From contig JAHCHY010000003.1 of assembly GCA_026129485.1 (NCBI GenBank), forward strand, positions 178,697-242,696: DNA of 64,000 nucleotides, read 5' to 3'. The notes under the pieces were generated by a model, which had not been told where the DNA came from, did not search any database, and was given only the letters and a program-made list of their open reading frames with translations. The DNA comes from Cyclobacteriaceae bacterium (GTDB taxonomy: Bacteria; Bacteroidota; Bacteroidia; Cytophagales; Cyclobacteriaceae). Made by a program: the position numbers and the translations under genes. Positions 7,929 through 16,468 of the stretch are shown one piece after another. Numbering within the stretch: the first letter of the stretch is position 1; each line of letters opens with the position of its first letter.

Positions 7929-9833
7929 TTATAACGCCCCGGCTTTTATCTCATCCACCACAGCAGGATCGAGCAAGGTAGAAGTATCGCCCAGGTTGGA
8001 AGTTTCTCCTTCTGCTATTTTGCGCAAAATCCTGCGCATAATTTTTCCGGAGCGTGTTTTAGGCAGCCCTTTTACAAACTGAATTTTATCCGGCTTGGCT
8101 ATAGCGCCAATAATCCGCGATACCGTTTGAATGATATCCTGCCTCGTCAGATTTTCATCTCCGTGATGTCCTTCTGCAATTACATAGGCATAAATACCCT
8201 GCCCTTTCACATCGTGCGGAAAGCCTACTACCGCGCTCTCTACCACACCGGCATGCATGTTAATGGCATTTTCTACTTCGGCTGTACCAATACGATGCCC
8301 GCTTACATTCAGCACATCATCTACCCGGCCCGTAATGCGATAGTGGCCGTCTATATCGCGCAGGCAGCCGTCACCGGTAAAATACAGCCCCGGGTATGTT
8401 GCGAAATAATTCAGGCGGCAACGTTCATGATCGCCATAGGTGGTGCGCAATATTCCGGGCCAGGGCGTTTTAATACAGAGGTTACCGCTTACTTCGTTAC
8501 CTTCAATTTCTTTTCCGTTTTCATCTACCAGGCAGGGATTTACACCCGGCAAAGGCAGTGTTGCAAAAGTTGGCTTTTGCGGTGTAATGTTAGCCATGTT
8601 TGAAATCAATACTCCAGCGGTTTCAGTCTGCCACCAGGTATCTACAATCGGGCATTTTCCTTTACCAATGTTTTTGTAATACCAATGCCACGCCTCCCCG
8701 TTAATGGGCTCGCCTACTGTACCCAGCACCTGCAATGAGCTCAAGTCTTTACCGGCAACATAATCCAACCCGAAACCCATCAGGCTGCGGATTGCTGTAG
8801 GGGCTGTATATAAAATGTTCACTTTGTATTTATCTACAATATCCCAGAAGCGACCGGCATCGGGCCACGTGGGCACACCTTCAAACATGAGCGAAGTGGC
8901 TCCGGACAACAACGGGCCATACACAATGTAGCTATGGCCGGTAATCCAACCGATATCGGCTGTGCAAAAATGAATTTGCCCGGGCTGGTATTGAAACACA
9001 TTTACAAATGTGAAGGCCGTCCATACCATGTAGCCGCCTGTGGTATGCACCACGCCTTTTGGCTTTCCGGTTGAACCGGAAGTATAGAGGATAAACAGCA
9101 TGTCTTCGGCATCCATTTCTTCTGCCGGGCAATCGGGGTTGCCTTGTGTTTCTACCTTTTTGATTTCGTCTTCCCACCATACATCGCGGCCTTTAATCAT
9201 GCTCACCGGCATGCGGGTGCGGGTGCACACAATCACGCGCTTTACAAACGGACAGGCTATGAGCGCATCGTCAATAACTGATTTAAGTGGAATATCTTTC
9301 GCGCCACGATAAGCGCCATCGCAGGTTATAATAAATTCTGCTTTGGCATCCAGTAACCTATCGGCAATGGATTGTGCAGAAAACCCGCCAAAAATTACCG
9401 AGTGTATGGCCCCGATTCGTGCGCAGGCCAATACCGCAATGGGCAGCTCCGGGATCATACCCATGTAAATACACACACGATCACCCTTCTTTACGCCATT
9501 GTTCTTCAGCACATGGGCAAACTGCTTTACTTTAAAAAGCAGGTCTTTATAGGTGAGCACACGGTGGTGCTCTTCCGGATCGTTCGGCTCCCAGATAATG
9601 GCTGGCTTATCGCCCAACGTGTCGATGTGCCGGTCTAGGCAGTTTTCAGTAATGTTCAGCTTACCGCCTTCAAACCATTTTACTTTCGGCTCCTGAAAAT
9701 TCCATTCCAGAACCTTGTCCCATTTTTTTCTCCATTTAAAATCAGAAGCTACATCAGCCCAGAATTTTTCAGGCTGCTCAATGCTCTCCTTATAAACCTG
9801 CTGGTACTGCGCTAAGCTGGTAATCTTTTTCAT
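7929..9833 (-). CDS. acs: Acetyl-CoA synthetase (AMP-forming)
   Basis: A 634-residue ANL-superfamily enzyme that converts acetate, ATP and CoA to acetyl-CoA through acetyl-AMP. The P-loop-like motif LYTSGSTGKPKGVVHT, the WWQTETAG motif, the YFTGDGCLRDIDGHYRITGRVDD hinge region and the C-terminal catalytic-lysine motif TRSGKIMRR are intact. The length is close to that of classical Acs (about 650). Substrate preference for acetate is expected from this overall similarity; propionate activity cannot be excluded. It appears monocistronic. Confidence 0.96.
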   Translation of the reverse strand: MKKITSLAQYQQVYKESIEQPEKFWADVASDFKWRKKWDKVLEWNFQEPKVKWFEGGKLNITENCLDRHIDTLGDKPAIIWEPNDPEEHHRVLTYKDLLFKVKQFAHVLKNNGVKKGDRVCIYMGMIPELPIAVLACARIGAIHSVIFGGFSAQSIADRLLDAKAEFIITCDGAYRGAKDIPLKSVIDDALIACPFVKRVIVCTRTRMPVSMIKGRDVWWEDEIKKVETQGNPDCPAEEMDAEDMLFILYTSGSTGKPKGVVHTTGGYMVWTAFTFVNVFQYQPGQIHFCTADIGWITGHSYIVYGPLLSGATSLMFEGVPTWPDAGRFWDIVDKYKVNILYTAPTAIRSLMGFGLDYVAGKDLSSLQVLGTVGEPINGEAWHWYYKNIGKGKCPIVDTWWQTETAGVLISNMANITPQKPTFATLPLPGVNPCLVDENGKEIEGNEVSGNLCIKTPWPGILRTTYGDHERCRLNYFATYPGLYFTGDGCLRDIDGHYRITGRVDDVLNVSGHRIGTAEVENAINMHAGVVESAVVGFPHDVKGQGIYAYVIAEGHHGDENLTRQDIIQTVSRIIGAIAKPDKIQFVKGLPKTRSGKIMRRILRKIAEGETSNLGDTSTLLDPAVVDEIKAGAL

Positions 9834-9913
9834 GATGAGATAGCTAAGACGGTTTTTAACTTCTCTAAAATCGATTACTTGGCCGAGATTTCAAAAGATA
9901 TTCATGCAGACGA

Positions 9914-10678
9914 TTAAATCGCATATTCAACGGCAACGGCAAGCAATGCGCCTAATACAGCCACACCCAACTTCCATGCATTAAACCGGTGTTCGGGGCT
10001 GCTTTCAAATACGATGGTGGTGGAAATGTGCAGAAAGTTACCGCTTACCAGGGCATACAGGTAAATTAATCCTGTTTCGGTAAGCAATTTACTTTCTACA
10101 AAGTAAGAACTGATCAGCAAACCTAACGGGGCAGCCAGTGAAAAAACAACGAGGTGCGGCAGTGCTTTTCTTTTGGAGTGAAGCTGTGCGGCCAGAACTG
10201 TCATCAAGGCAAATGCTGCCGGTGCACGATGGAGCGCAATGCCTAACAGCACCGCATTTACATCATACCCAAAACCCATGGTTACCGGCTGGGCCAGCAT
10301 GCTGCCTTCTAAAAAGGCATGCACACATAAGGCCGATAACAGCATTAGGGCCGAAACCATGTGATGATGATGTGCATGATGCTGGTGATCGTGGTGATGG
10401 TCGTGCTCATGCACATGGCCATGCCCTACACCGGATGTAAAGTATTCAAGCAGTTGCTGTAAGAAGAATCCTGCCAGCACGAACAATCCAATCAACTCTA
10501 CTTCCCGGTGTTGGCGGTACAGCTCCGGCAGAATGTGTGTAACCGTAATGGCGAACAGGTATGAGCCGGCAAATACCAGCAGCAGCTTAAAGCTGTTTCC
10601 TTTTGCGGAGGGAACGAGGTAAACCACCAGGCCGGCCAGAAAGGGGGCAAAAAAAAGTACAAGAAGTTTAATTGTCAT
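9914..10678 (-). CDS. ZIP family divalent metal transporter with His-rich loop
   Basis: A 254-residue integral membrane protein with about eight hydrophobic segments. HILPELYR and HAFLEGSML match the metal-binding helices of ZIP proteins, which carry zinc, iron or manganese into the cytoplasm. Between helices 3 and 4, about residues 89-106 form a loop that is almost all His, Asp and Glu and is a likely metal-sensing or buffering site. It lies 14 nt downstream of apbE and probably shares its transcript. The metal cannot be assigned from sequence. Confidence 0.88.
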   Translation of the reverse strand: MTIKLLVLFFAPFLAGLVVYLVPSAKGNSFKLLLVFAGSYLFAITVTHILPELYRQHREVELIGLFVLAGFFLQQLLEYFTSGVGHGHVHEHDHHHDHQHHAHHHHMVSALMLLSALCVHAFLEGSMLAQPVTMGFGYDVNAVLLGIALHRAPAAFALMTVLAAQLHSKRKALPHLVVFSLAAPLGLLISSYFVESKLLTETGLIYLYALVSGNFLHISTTIVFESSPEHRFNAWKLGVAVLGALLAVAVEYAI

Positions 10679-10692
10679 AACCTGGCCGACTA

Positions 10693-11715
10693 TCAGGGAT
10701 TAATGCTGAGTTGTTTGTTGATTTTTTCTGTGGCAAAGGTAGCAATACCCCCGGGAGTTGTGTAGATCAGGAAAGCATCGATTTCAGGATGTCTTTTCAA
10801 CAGCTCGATAGCCCGCTCGTGGCCCATTGCCATAATGGCCGTTCCCCAGGCATCGGCCGTTGTACAATCGCTGGTAAAGACTGAGGCGCTGAGTATTGCA
10901 CGTGTGGCCGGGTACCCCGTTTCGGGGTCTATGGTGTGCGAATATTTTTTACCGTCAACTTCGCGGTAGTTAAAGTAGTTGCCCGATGTTGTAAATGACT
11001 GGTCTGACAACGAAACGTATGCTTTAAAAAACTGGTTATCGCGGGTTGAGTTGGGATCAAGAATACCAAGCTCCCACGGCTTGCCCGACTTCAGGTTAAT
11101 GCCACATGCCATACCTTCCCCCCCTAACTCCACCAGCATATTTTTAATTCCCTTTGATTTTAGAAAATCTGTAATTACATCGGCCCCGTATCCCTGACCT
11201 ATACCGCCAAAATCAAGCTGCGAACGCGGATCCAGCTTCCAGATGCTGTCCCGGCTGAACTGGATTTTTTCAAACCCGATTATGGTGCGGATCGAATCGA
11301 TCTTCGAGCTATCGGGCTTATCAACTTTTTTTTGGGCAAAACCCCACAGGTTAACTAAGGGCAAAACAGTAGGATCGAAAGCGCCCTGCGAGCCGGAGAA
11401 AACTTTTTGAGCAACCTCAACCGGTGGGCGCAAATAAGGAAGCCTGAACTTAAACCCGGCCGACCGGTTAAATACCGAAACCTCTGACTCCGGATCGTAG
11501 TTGTTGATAGATTGATTTACCAGCACCAGCAGCGAATCAACCGATGATTTAAAGTTCCGGTTTTTTGAATCGAAGTAGGTAATATGATATGTGGTGGCCA
11601 TCGTTTCGCCTTCAATCTTTACCGGATCGGGCACACGGTTACGCCACTGGTACACCGCCCACATGGCGGCCAGCACCACTACCGAGTAAATCGCATTTTT
11701 CCAACGGTTATGCAT
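10693..11715 (-). CDS. apbE: FAD:protein FMN transferase (ApbE family)
   Basis: A 340-residue ApbE-family protein with an N-terminal membrane anchor (hydrophobic stretch about residues 7-19) and conserved GETMATTYHI, DFGGIGQGYGAD, ELGGEG and the metal-binding TADAWGTA motif. The family moves FMN from FAD onto Thr residues of exported redox proteins such as NqrB/NqrC or RnfG. I chose ATG at 11715; an upstream GTG at 11754 would add 13 residues that fit neither a signal peptide nor the family. It is the first gene of a pair with the ZIP transporter. Confidence 0.92.
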   Translation of the reverse strand: MHNRWKNAIYSVVVLAAMWAVYQWRNRVPDPVKIEGETMATTYHITYFDSKNRNFKSSVDSLLVLVNQSINNYDPESEVSVFNRSAGFKFRLPYLRPPVEVAQKVFSGSQGAFDPTVLPLVNLWGFAQKKVDKPDSSKIDSIRTIIGFEKIQFSRDSIWKLDPRSQLDFGGIGQGYGADVITDFLKSKGIKNMLVELGGEGMACGINLKSGKPWELGILDPNSTRDNQFFKAYVSLSDQSFTTSGNYFNYREVDGKKYSHTIDPETGYPATRAILSASVFTSDCTTADAWGTAIMAMGHERAIELLKRHPEIDAFLIYTTPGGIATFATEKINKQLSINP

Positions 11716-11806
11716 ACAGTAGAATTGGATTGGCAAGTTAAAACCCGGAAGCACAATCTAAACCACCAAGCAGTTTATTTGCTTAACTTTCGCATTGAAA
11801 GAAACT

Positions 11807-12840
11807 ATGCGCGAAGATTATTTAAAGGGCAACCCGGAAGGGCTGAGCACTACCGACAAAGAAATTGAAAAAGCTTTGCGGCCGCTCATATTCAGCGACT
11901 TTACCGGGCAGCAAAAAGTAGTGGACAACATTAAGGTGTTTGTGCAGGCTGCTAAACAGCGCGAAGAATCGCTTGACCACGTACTGCTGCACGGCCCGCC
12001 CGGTTTAGGTAAAACTACCTTGTCTTTCATTATTGCCAACGAGCTTGGTTCGAATATAAAAATCACCTCAGGCCCGGTATTAGACAAGCCCAGCGACCTG
12101 GCCGGCCTGCTTACCAACCTGGAAACCAACGATGTTCTTTTTATTGATGAGATCCATCGCCTCAACCCGGTTGTAGAAGAATATTTATACTCGGCTATGG
12201 AAGATTACCGGATTGACATTATGCTCGATTCGGGGCCCAATGCACGGTCGGTACAAATTAATTTAAATCCGTTTACCCTGATTGGCGCTACTACGCGGGC
12301 GGGTTTGCTTACCGCTCCGTTGCGGGCACGGTTTGCCATTAATGCAAGGCTTGAGTATTATGATTCACAGTTGCTCACCAAAATTGTAAAGCGCTCAGCC
12401 GAGATTTTGAAAACACCTGTTGTGGATGATGCCGCGTTTGAAATTGCCCGCAGAAGCAGGGGCACTCCGCGTATTGCTAACAATCTTTTAAGACGCACGC
12501 GCGACTTCGCCCAGATAAAGGTGATGGCACCATTACCAAAACCATTGCCCAGATGGCCTTACAGGCTTTGGATGTGGATGAGAACGGTTTGGACGACATG
12601 GACAACCGCATACTCACTACCATTATTGAAAAATTTAAAGGCGGCCCTGTAGGGCTTACTACTATTGCCACTGCCGTAGGCGAAGAAGCTGAAACGATAG
12701 AAGAAGTATATGAGCCGTTTTTGATTCAGGAAGGATACATCAAGCGAACATCACGAGGAAGAGAAGCAACTGAAAAGGCGTATAAACACCTGAAATTGGT
12801 ACCTCCTCCTTCCACACGAGGGCCGGGTTTGTTTGATTAA
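11807..12840 (+). pseudogene. ruvB: RuvB Holliday junction helicase, interrupted by a one-base frameshift
   Basis: RuvB is the AAA+ motor that drives branch migration with RuvA and RuvC. The first frame starts at ATG 11807 (MREDYLKG) and holds Walker A GPPGLGKT, Walker [19 protein letters not shown] and the arginine finger region APLRARF. The frame is lost after RTRDFAQIK, near 12516-12520. The rest ([20 protein letters not shown] to RGPGLFD) continues in another frame to 12840. Adding one A to AAAGGTGATGG restores [11 protein letters not shown] and gives about 343 residues, the normal RuvB length. Because ruvB is broadly conserved and everything else is intact, a homopolymer sequencing error is the likelier cause. 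Confidence 0.9.
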
Positions 12841-12842
12841 AT

Positions 12843-13184
12843 ATGAATATGAAACTGCCGAATTATGAACACGCAAACATCAGTTTAAGCAAGCTTCAGG
12901 ATTATGTTTTAAATGAAAATCACCCGGTCGGAAAATATAAAGCAAGAGTATTTGATTCCGCTCTCTACATAAAGTCCTCTGACGCAGAAACACTAAAAGA
13001 AAAAATCCTGTTGGGATTGCCCGATCAGGATGCCATTGAAACCGAAGCAGATCGCTATGGTAAGCGGTTCTTTGTTGATATAAATATTCGTAACTTGAAC
13101 CGGGAAGCTATCGTCCGAACCGCATGGATTGTGCTGCAAGGCGAAGATTTTCCGAGGCTTGTTTCATGTTATGTTAAAAAATAG
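12843..13184 (+). CDS. DUF6883-like small protein
   Basis: A 113-residue protein that I recognise as DUF6883-like from the start (MKLPNYEHANISLSKLQDYVLN), the HPVGKYKARVF block and the AWIV..GEDFPRLVSCYV end. The function is unknown. It begins 2 nt after the ruvB stop and is followed 4 nt later by a DUF4926 gene, an arrangement that resembles small two-gene modules such as toxin-antitoxin pairs. That interpretation is inference. No signal peptide or membrane segment is present. Confidence 0.7.
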   Translation: MNMKLPNYEHANISLSKLQDYVLNENHPVGKYKARVFDSALYIKSSDAETLKEKILLGLPDQDAIETEADRYGKRFFVDINIRNLNREAIVRTAWIVLQGEDFPRLVSCYVKK

Positions 13185-13188
13185 CCAG

Positions 13189-13401
13189 ATGCCAGTATTT
13201 AAATTATTAGATGTCATTGCTCTTCTAAAGGATGTGCCGAAGAAAAAGCTCATAAAAGGCCAGGTGGGTACAATTGTCGAGCAACTGGATGACAATTATT
13301 ACGAGGTTGAGTTCATCAACAAAAAAGGGGAAACAATTGCCTTAGAGTCGTTGAAGGGTTCTGATTTGTTTTTGCTTCATTTTGAATTTGAGAGCGCATG
13401 A
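13189..13401 (+). CDS. DUF4926 protein
   Basis: A 70-residue protein (MPVFKLLDVIALLKD, LIKGQVGTIVEQLDDNYYEVEF, GETIALESLKGSDLFLL) that matches DUF4926, a small beta-rich family with a KOW/SH3-like pattern. I chose ATG 13189 because it lies 4 nt after the stop of the DUF6883 gene and matches the family start; a longer frame begins inside that gene. Probably translationally coupled to its neighbour. Function unknown. Confidence 0.75.
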   Translation: MPVFKLLDVIALLKDVPKKKLIKGQVGTIVEQLDDNYYEVEFINKKGETIALESLKGSDLFLLHFEFESA

Positions 13402-13522
13402 GCCTCAATGATTTATCTCGTTCAACGCACACGCCTTATCCTTTGCAGGTACAAATACTCCCCGTTGCTGGTGAATACCTCCGGCAACGGCTGAGTGGAG
13501 AATCGGCTGACGTTTATTTGTC

Positions 13523-14083
13523 TTACCAATCATCTTTTTTGATAGTCGCGAGTCGACTCAAAGTTGTTATCAGACCAATCTTTAATGAATTGATGTGAGT
13601 CAAGTGCTGTTCTTTTTGTTTCAAAACGCCATTTAACATCGCACCTGAATAAGGTTTTCCATTTGGTTTTATTGGCGGGTTAGATAACAAGACATCCCTA
13701 AGCATAGGTTGATTCATTGTACCAGTTGTAACCTCCGTAACTTCTATTGTAAATCTGAATTTCTCCGGCTTTGTTTCAAGTGTAATTGTATGGTAACAAG
13801 CATTCTCCGCTTTCACTCCCATTGCCGCTTCAATTAAATATTTGTCAATACCCTTTAATACCAATTTTCCATTCTCTGGATCGTCAACTTGTATTACATC
13901 TTTAGCTGATTTATAGTTTTTAGCAACCCATTCCTTTAAGAGTCCATAAATCTGCTTGGCATCTTTACCTGTCATGGTAATGACACCTTGATAAGTCGGT
14001 AATTCGTCTTTCGTCATTTCAACACTTTGTCCAAATGTGTTAAAAACGATTATTATTAAAATGATACTCGTCAGTCGTTTCAT
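13523..14083 (-). CDS. Exported DUF4468-like protein
   Basis: A 186-residue protein with a signal peptide (MKRLTSIILIIIVFNTFGQ) followed by a domain resembling DUF4468 (TMTGKDAKQIYGLLKEWVAKNYKSAKDVIQVDDPENGKLVLKG). DUF4468 proteins are periplasmic, have a TBP-like fold and occur mainly in Bacteroidota; their role is unknown. I chose ATG 14083 because AAAGGAAAT sits just upstream and the signal peptide then begins correctly; the longer frame to 14107 would add eight basic residues. It is a single gene convergent with the DUF6883/DUF4926 pair. Confidence 0.75.
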   Translation of the reverse strand: MKRLTSIILIIIVFNTFGQSVEMTKDELPTYQGVITMTGKDAKQIYGLLKEWVAKNYKSAKDVIQVDDPENGKLVLKGIDKYLIEAAMGVKAENACYHTITLETKPEKFRFTIEVTEVTTGTMNQPMLRDVLLSNPPIKPNGKPYSGAMLNGVLKQKEQHLTHINSLKIGLITTLSRLATIKKDDW

Positions 14084-14219
14084 ACAATTTCCTTTTTTAC
14101 TTTTCAATTTTTAACTATTTGTTTCTGTACCGCATATGCTGAATGAAGTTACTCGCACACTTTTAAAATATTTGCACTACAGCTCATTTTTATCGCTGTT
14201 ATTCTTAATGTAAATATAG

Positions 14220-14232
14220 GATCATTTTGATC
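14220..14232. promoter_or_regulatory. Palindrome upstream of the XRE regulator
   Basis: GATCA-TTT-TGATC is a 5-bp inverted repeat 38 nt before the XRE regulator start and in the region shared with the divergent DUF4468 gene. It could be an autoregulatory operator. The short arm length makes chance occurrence possible. Confidence 0.25.
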
Positions 14233-14269
14233 TCATGTCCAAATCAATCCTACAAGTATTTTAACGGGC

Positions 14270-14485
14270 ATGAGGAAGCGCACAAATCCCGATCAGAAGC
14301 TAAATAGGATTTGGGAAGTGTTGCAGGAAAAGGAGAAAACTCAGGCATGGTTAGCGGGACAATTAGATATAGAATTCAGGACAGTGAATCGCTATGTCAA
14401 TAACCACAGGCAGCCTAATCTTAGAACCCTTTTTGAGATAGCCAGGATATTAAAAATCAACCCAAAGGAGCTTCTTAATTCTTAA
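14270..14485 (+). CDS. Small XRE-family helix-turn-helix regulator
   Basis: A 71-residue protein that consists only of an XRE/Cro HTH domain. KLNRIWEVLQEKEKTQAWLAGQLDIEFRTVNRYVNNHRQPNLRTLFEIARILKINPKELL gives the five-helix pattern, with the recognition helix around FRTVNRYVNN. It probably binds DNA as a dimer. It is divergent from the DUF4468 gene and no toxin-like partner follows it. The target is unknown. Confidence 0.85.
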   Translation: MRKRTNPDQKLNRIWEVLQEKEKTQAWLAGQLDIEFRTVNRYVNNHRQPNLRTLFEIARILKINPKELLNS

Positions 14486-14560
14486 GCTTACTTGTTGTAT
14501 TTTATCTTGACCTGACTTTTTCAAAAAAATCGCCCTAGCCCCTCCTGCCGATGCCCGAAG

Positions 14561-14592
14561 CTAAAAAAATAAACCCCGGGCAAAGCCGGGGC
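14561..14592 (-). terminator. Terminator of the 63-residue gene
   Basis: On the minus strand a GC-rich stem (CCCCGG / CCGGGG) with a 6-nt loop is followed by TTTATTTTTTT. It lies 28 nt beyond the stop of the small gene at 14620, which supports that gene being transcribed. Confidence 0.8.
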
Positions 14593-14619
14593 TGGTTCTA
14601 CAAAACAAATCTCGGTTTG

Positions 14620-14811
14620 TTACACCCTTACAAAACAACGATTCAGAATCGCCTCATGCTCCCTCGAAAAGTTGGCATAGCACCAATTTTTGAGTTCCTG
14701 TACCTCGTCCGCAATCAACATTTTGATAGCCTTGCGCAATTCTTTCTCAAAGAGCCGCGCGTCAAAACTCACCCGCGTGAGAATGTGCTTTGCATAACTA
14801 AGCATCTTCAT
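14620..14811 (-). CDS. Small conserved protein of unknown function
   Basis: A 63-residue protein (MKMLSYAKHILTRVSFDARL, KELRKAIKMLIADEVQELKNW). It is predicted to be mostly helical, basic and soluble, without a signal peptide. I recall similar short proteins in other Cytophagales but know no function. The frame remains open upstream to 14934, but that extension is low in coding character and overlaps the batD promoter, so I chose ATG 14811; ATG 14805 is also possible. The terminator right after it supports a real transcript. Confidence 0.6.
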   Translation of the reverse strand: MKMLSYAKHILTRVSFDARLFEKELRKAIKMLIADEVQELKNWCYANFSREHEAILNRCFVRV

Positions 14812-14915
14812 ATTAAAAAATGGTAAGTATTTGGTTTTAATTTCAAACAGCAGCCCACCGCCCGGGTTGCAACCGTTAAAATACAAAAGCAGTTTAACAC
14901 TGAAAAGAAAGAGTT

Positions 14916-14923
14916 TACTTTTG
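14916..14923 (+). promoter_or_regulatory. Candidate -7 box of batD
   Basis: TACTTTTG matches the Bacteroidota -7 consensus TAnnTTTG, 35 nt before the batD ATG. No TTG was found at the right distance upstream, so support is partial. Confidence 0.4.
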
Positions 14924-14957
14924 TATTTATGCAAACGCGTTGCGATGTTGTTGCGAT

Positions 14958-16403
14958 ATGAAATTTAGTAAGAGAACGACCTTTAGTTTGATTTTGTTGT
15001 TGATGGCGCATTTCCTGGTGGCCCAGGATAACGTTCAGATTACGCTTGGCCCCGATGAAATCGGTGAAAACCAGCCGTGGACGATCACCATCACGGTAAA
15101 TAACGACCGATTAAAAAATTATGAGAATTTCCCCGAGATAGACGGTTTTAAAAAACGTGGAACTTCTACACAGTCGCAAACCAGCATTGTAAACGGACAG
15201 GTTAGCTCATCGCAAAGTATTGTTATGACCTACCTGCCCACCCGGCAGGGAACGTTTACCGTTCTTTCGTTTAAAATAAAGGTGAACGACCAGGTTTACT
15301 CGGTGAATGGCAAGAGGGTTAAAGTAGGCCCCCCGGTTCAATCACAACCCGATCCGTTCAGAAGTTTTTTTGATCGCGACCCCATGCAGGATTTCTTTGG
15401 GCGCAGCGAAACCGAGTTTGTGGACATTAAAGAAGATGCCCTGCTTGCATTAACTACCAACAAAGATGAAGTGTTTGTGGGCGAAGGCTTTACCACCACG
15501 CTCTCATTCCTGGTAGCCGATAACAACCGTGCACCCATGCAATTTCACAACCTGGGGCCACAGCTTGCCGATGTGCTGAAGAAGCTAAGACCCGGCAATT
15601 GCTGGGAGGAAAATTTCAATATCGAAAACATTGAAGGAGAGCATGTAGAAATAAACGGCAAGGGATATACACAATACAAAATCTACCAGGGCACATTTTA
15701 CCCGCTCAATACAAAACCGGTTGAGTTTCCACGTGTAGGCCTGCAAATGATAAAATTCAAAGTGGCGAAAAATCCATCCTTCTTCGGGCAAAACCGGCAG
15801 GAGGATTTTAAAACATTCTATTCCAAACCCAAAACGGTGAAAGTGAAAGAGCTGCCTCCGCATCCGCTGCGCGATGCTGTGGCCGTTGGCGATTACCGGT
15901 TAGATGAAAAAATTTCCGGTACCAACCTGGAAACAGGGCAAAGCACTGCCTATGAATTCCGGATTTTTGGTGAAGGAAACATTTCGGCCATTGAAAAGCC
16001 CGCGGTGCTTAAGGATGCCGCTTTCGATTTTTATGAACCTAATGTAAAGCAGAACATCAACCGCGAAAGCAGCCGTGTGGCCGGGACAAAAACCTTCAGC
16101 TATTTTATTGTCCCGAAAGAGCCCGGTGATTACAACCTGGGGCAATACATGCAGTGGGTATTCTTCAACCCCAATAAAAAACAATATGATACGCTTCGTT
16201 CTTCCTATAACCTGCGCGTAAAAGGTGAAAGCCAGCAGAACCAGTTTATTGAAAGCACAGACCCGGGTTCGTTTTACGATCGGGCCGATGCAGCGCCCAA
16301 TATATTGCAGGCCACTGCCCAGCCTGATTGGCTTACGATCGGCCTCAACACATTTATTGTAATCATGCTGGGGGCTTCCGTTTACCTGCTCTTTAAAAGA
16401 TAA
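14958..16403 (+). CDS. batD: BatD family protein
   Basis: A 481-residue exported protein with a signal peptide (about residues 1-24), a long beta-rich region (VQITLGPDEIGENQPWTITITV, YLPTRQGTFTVLSFKIKV, EVFVGEGFTTTLSFLV) and one membrane helix near the C-terminus (LNTFIVIMLGASVYLLF). These match BatD, usually encoded with BatA/BatB/BatC and a MoxR ATPase and linked to stress tolerance in Bacteroidota and Leptospira. Here no other bat gene is adjacent. I chose ATG 14958 rather than the TTG at 14940 because it starts the signal peptide directly. aroC follows 65 nt later. Confidence 0.88.
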   Translation: MKFSKRTTFSLILLLMAHFLVAQDNVQITLGPDEIGENQPWTITITVNNDRLKNYENFPEIDGFKKRGTSTQSQTSIVNGQVSSSQSIVMTYLPTRQGTFTVLSFKIKVNDQVYSVNGKRVKVGPPVQSQPDPFRSFFDRDPMQDFFGRSETEFVDIKEDALLALTTNKDEVFVGEGFTTTLSFLVADNNRAPMQFHNLGPQLADVLKKLRPGNCWEENFNIENIEGEHVEINGKGYTQYKIYQGTFYPLNTKPVEFPRVGLQMIKFKVAKNPSFFGQNRQEDFKTFYSKPKTVKVKELPPHPLRDAVAVGDYRLDEKISGTNLETGQSTAYEFRIFGEGNISAIEKPAVLKDAAFDFYEPNVKQNINRESSRVAGTKTFSYFIVPKEPGDYNLGQYMQWVFFNPNKKQYDTLRSSYNLRVKGESQQNQFIESTDPGSFYDRADAAPNILQATAQPDWLTIGLNTFIVIMLGASVYLLFKR

Positions 16404-16468
16404 TTTAAAATTGAAGGTTCAAAATTTAGTAAGGTTGCGGGCAAATCGTGAATTTTAAATTTTGAATC

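Noticed and set aside
11795-11806. A TTG start 12 nt upstream of the ruvB ATG.
   Set aside because: RuvB normally begins with MREDYL-like residues, which fits ATG 11807.
13398-13598. A 66-residue plus-strand frame after the DUF4926 gene.
   Set aside because: It overlaps the 3' end of the DUF4468 gene on the other strand, has no recognisable domain and its composition is poor.
15231-15254. A CCTGCC...GGCAGG stretch in batD encoding LPTRQG, similar to the palindromic element.
   Set aside because: The arms are shorter and the peptide fits the normal BatD strand (YLPTRQGTFTV), so it looks native rather than inserted.
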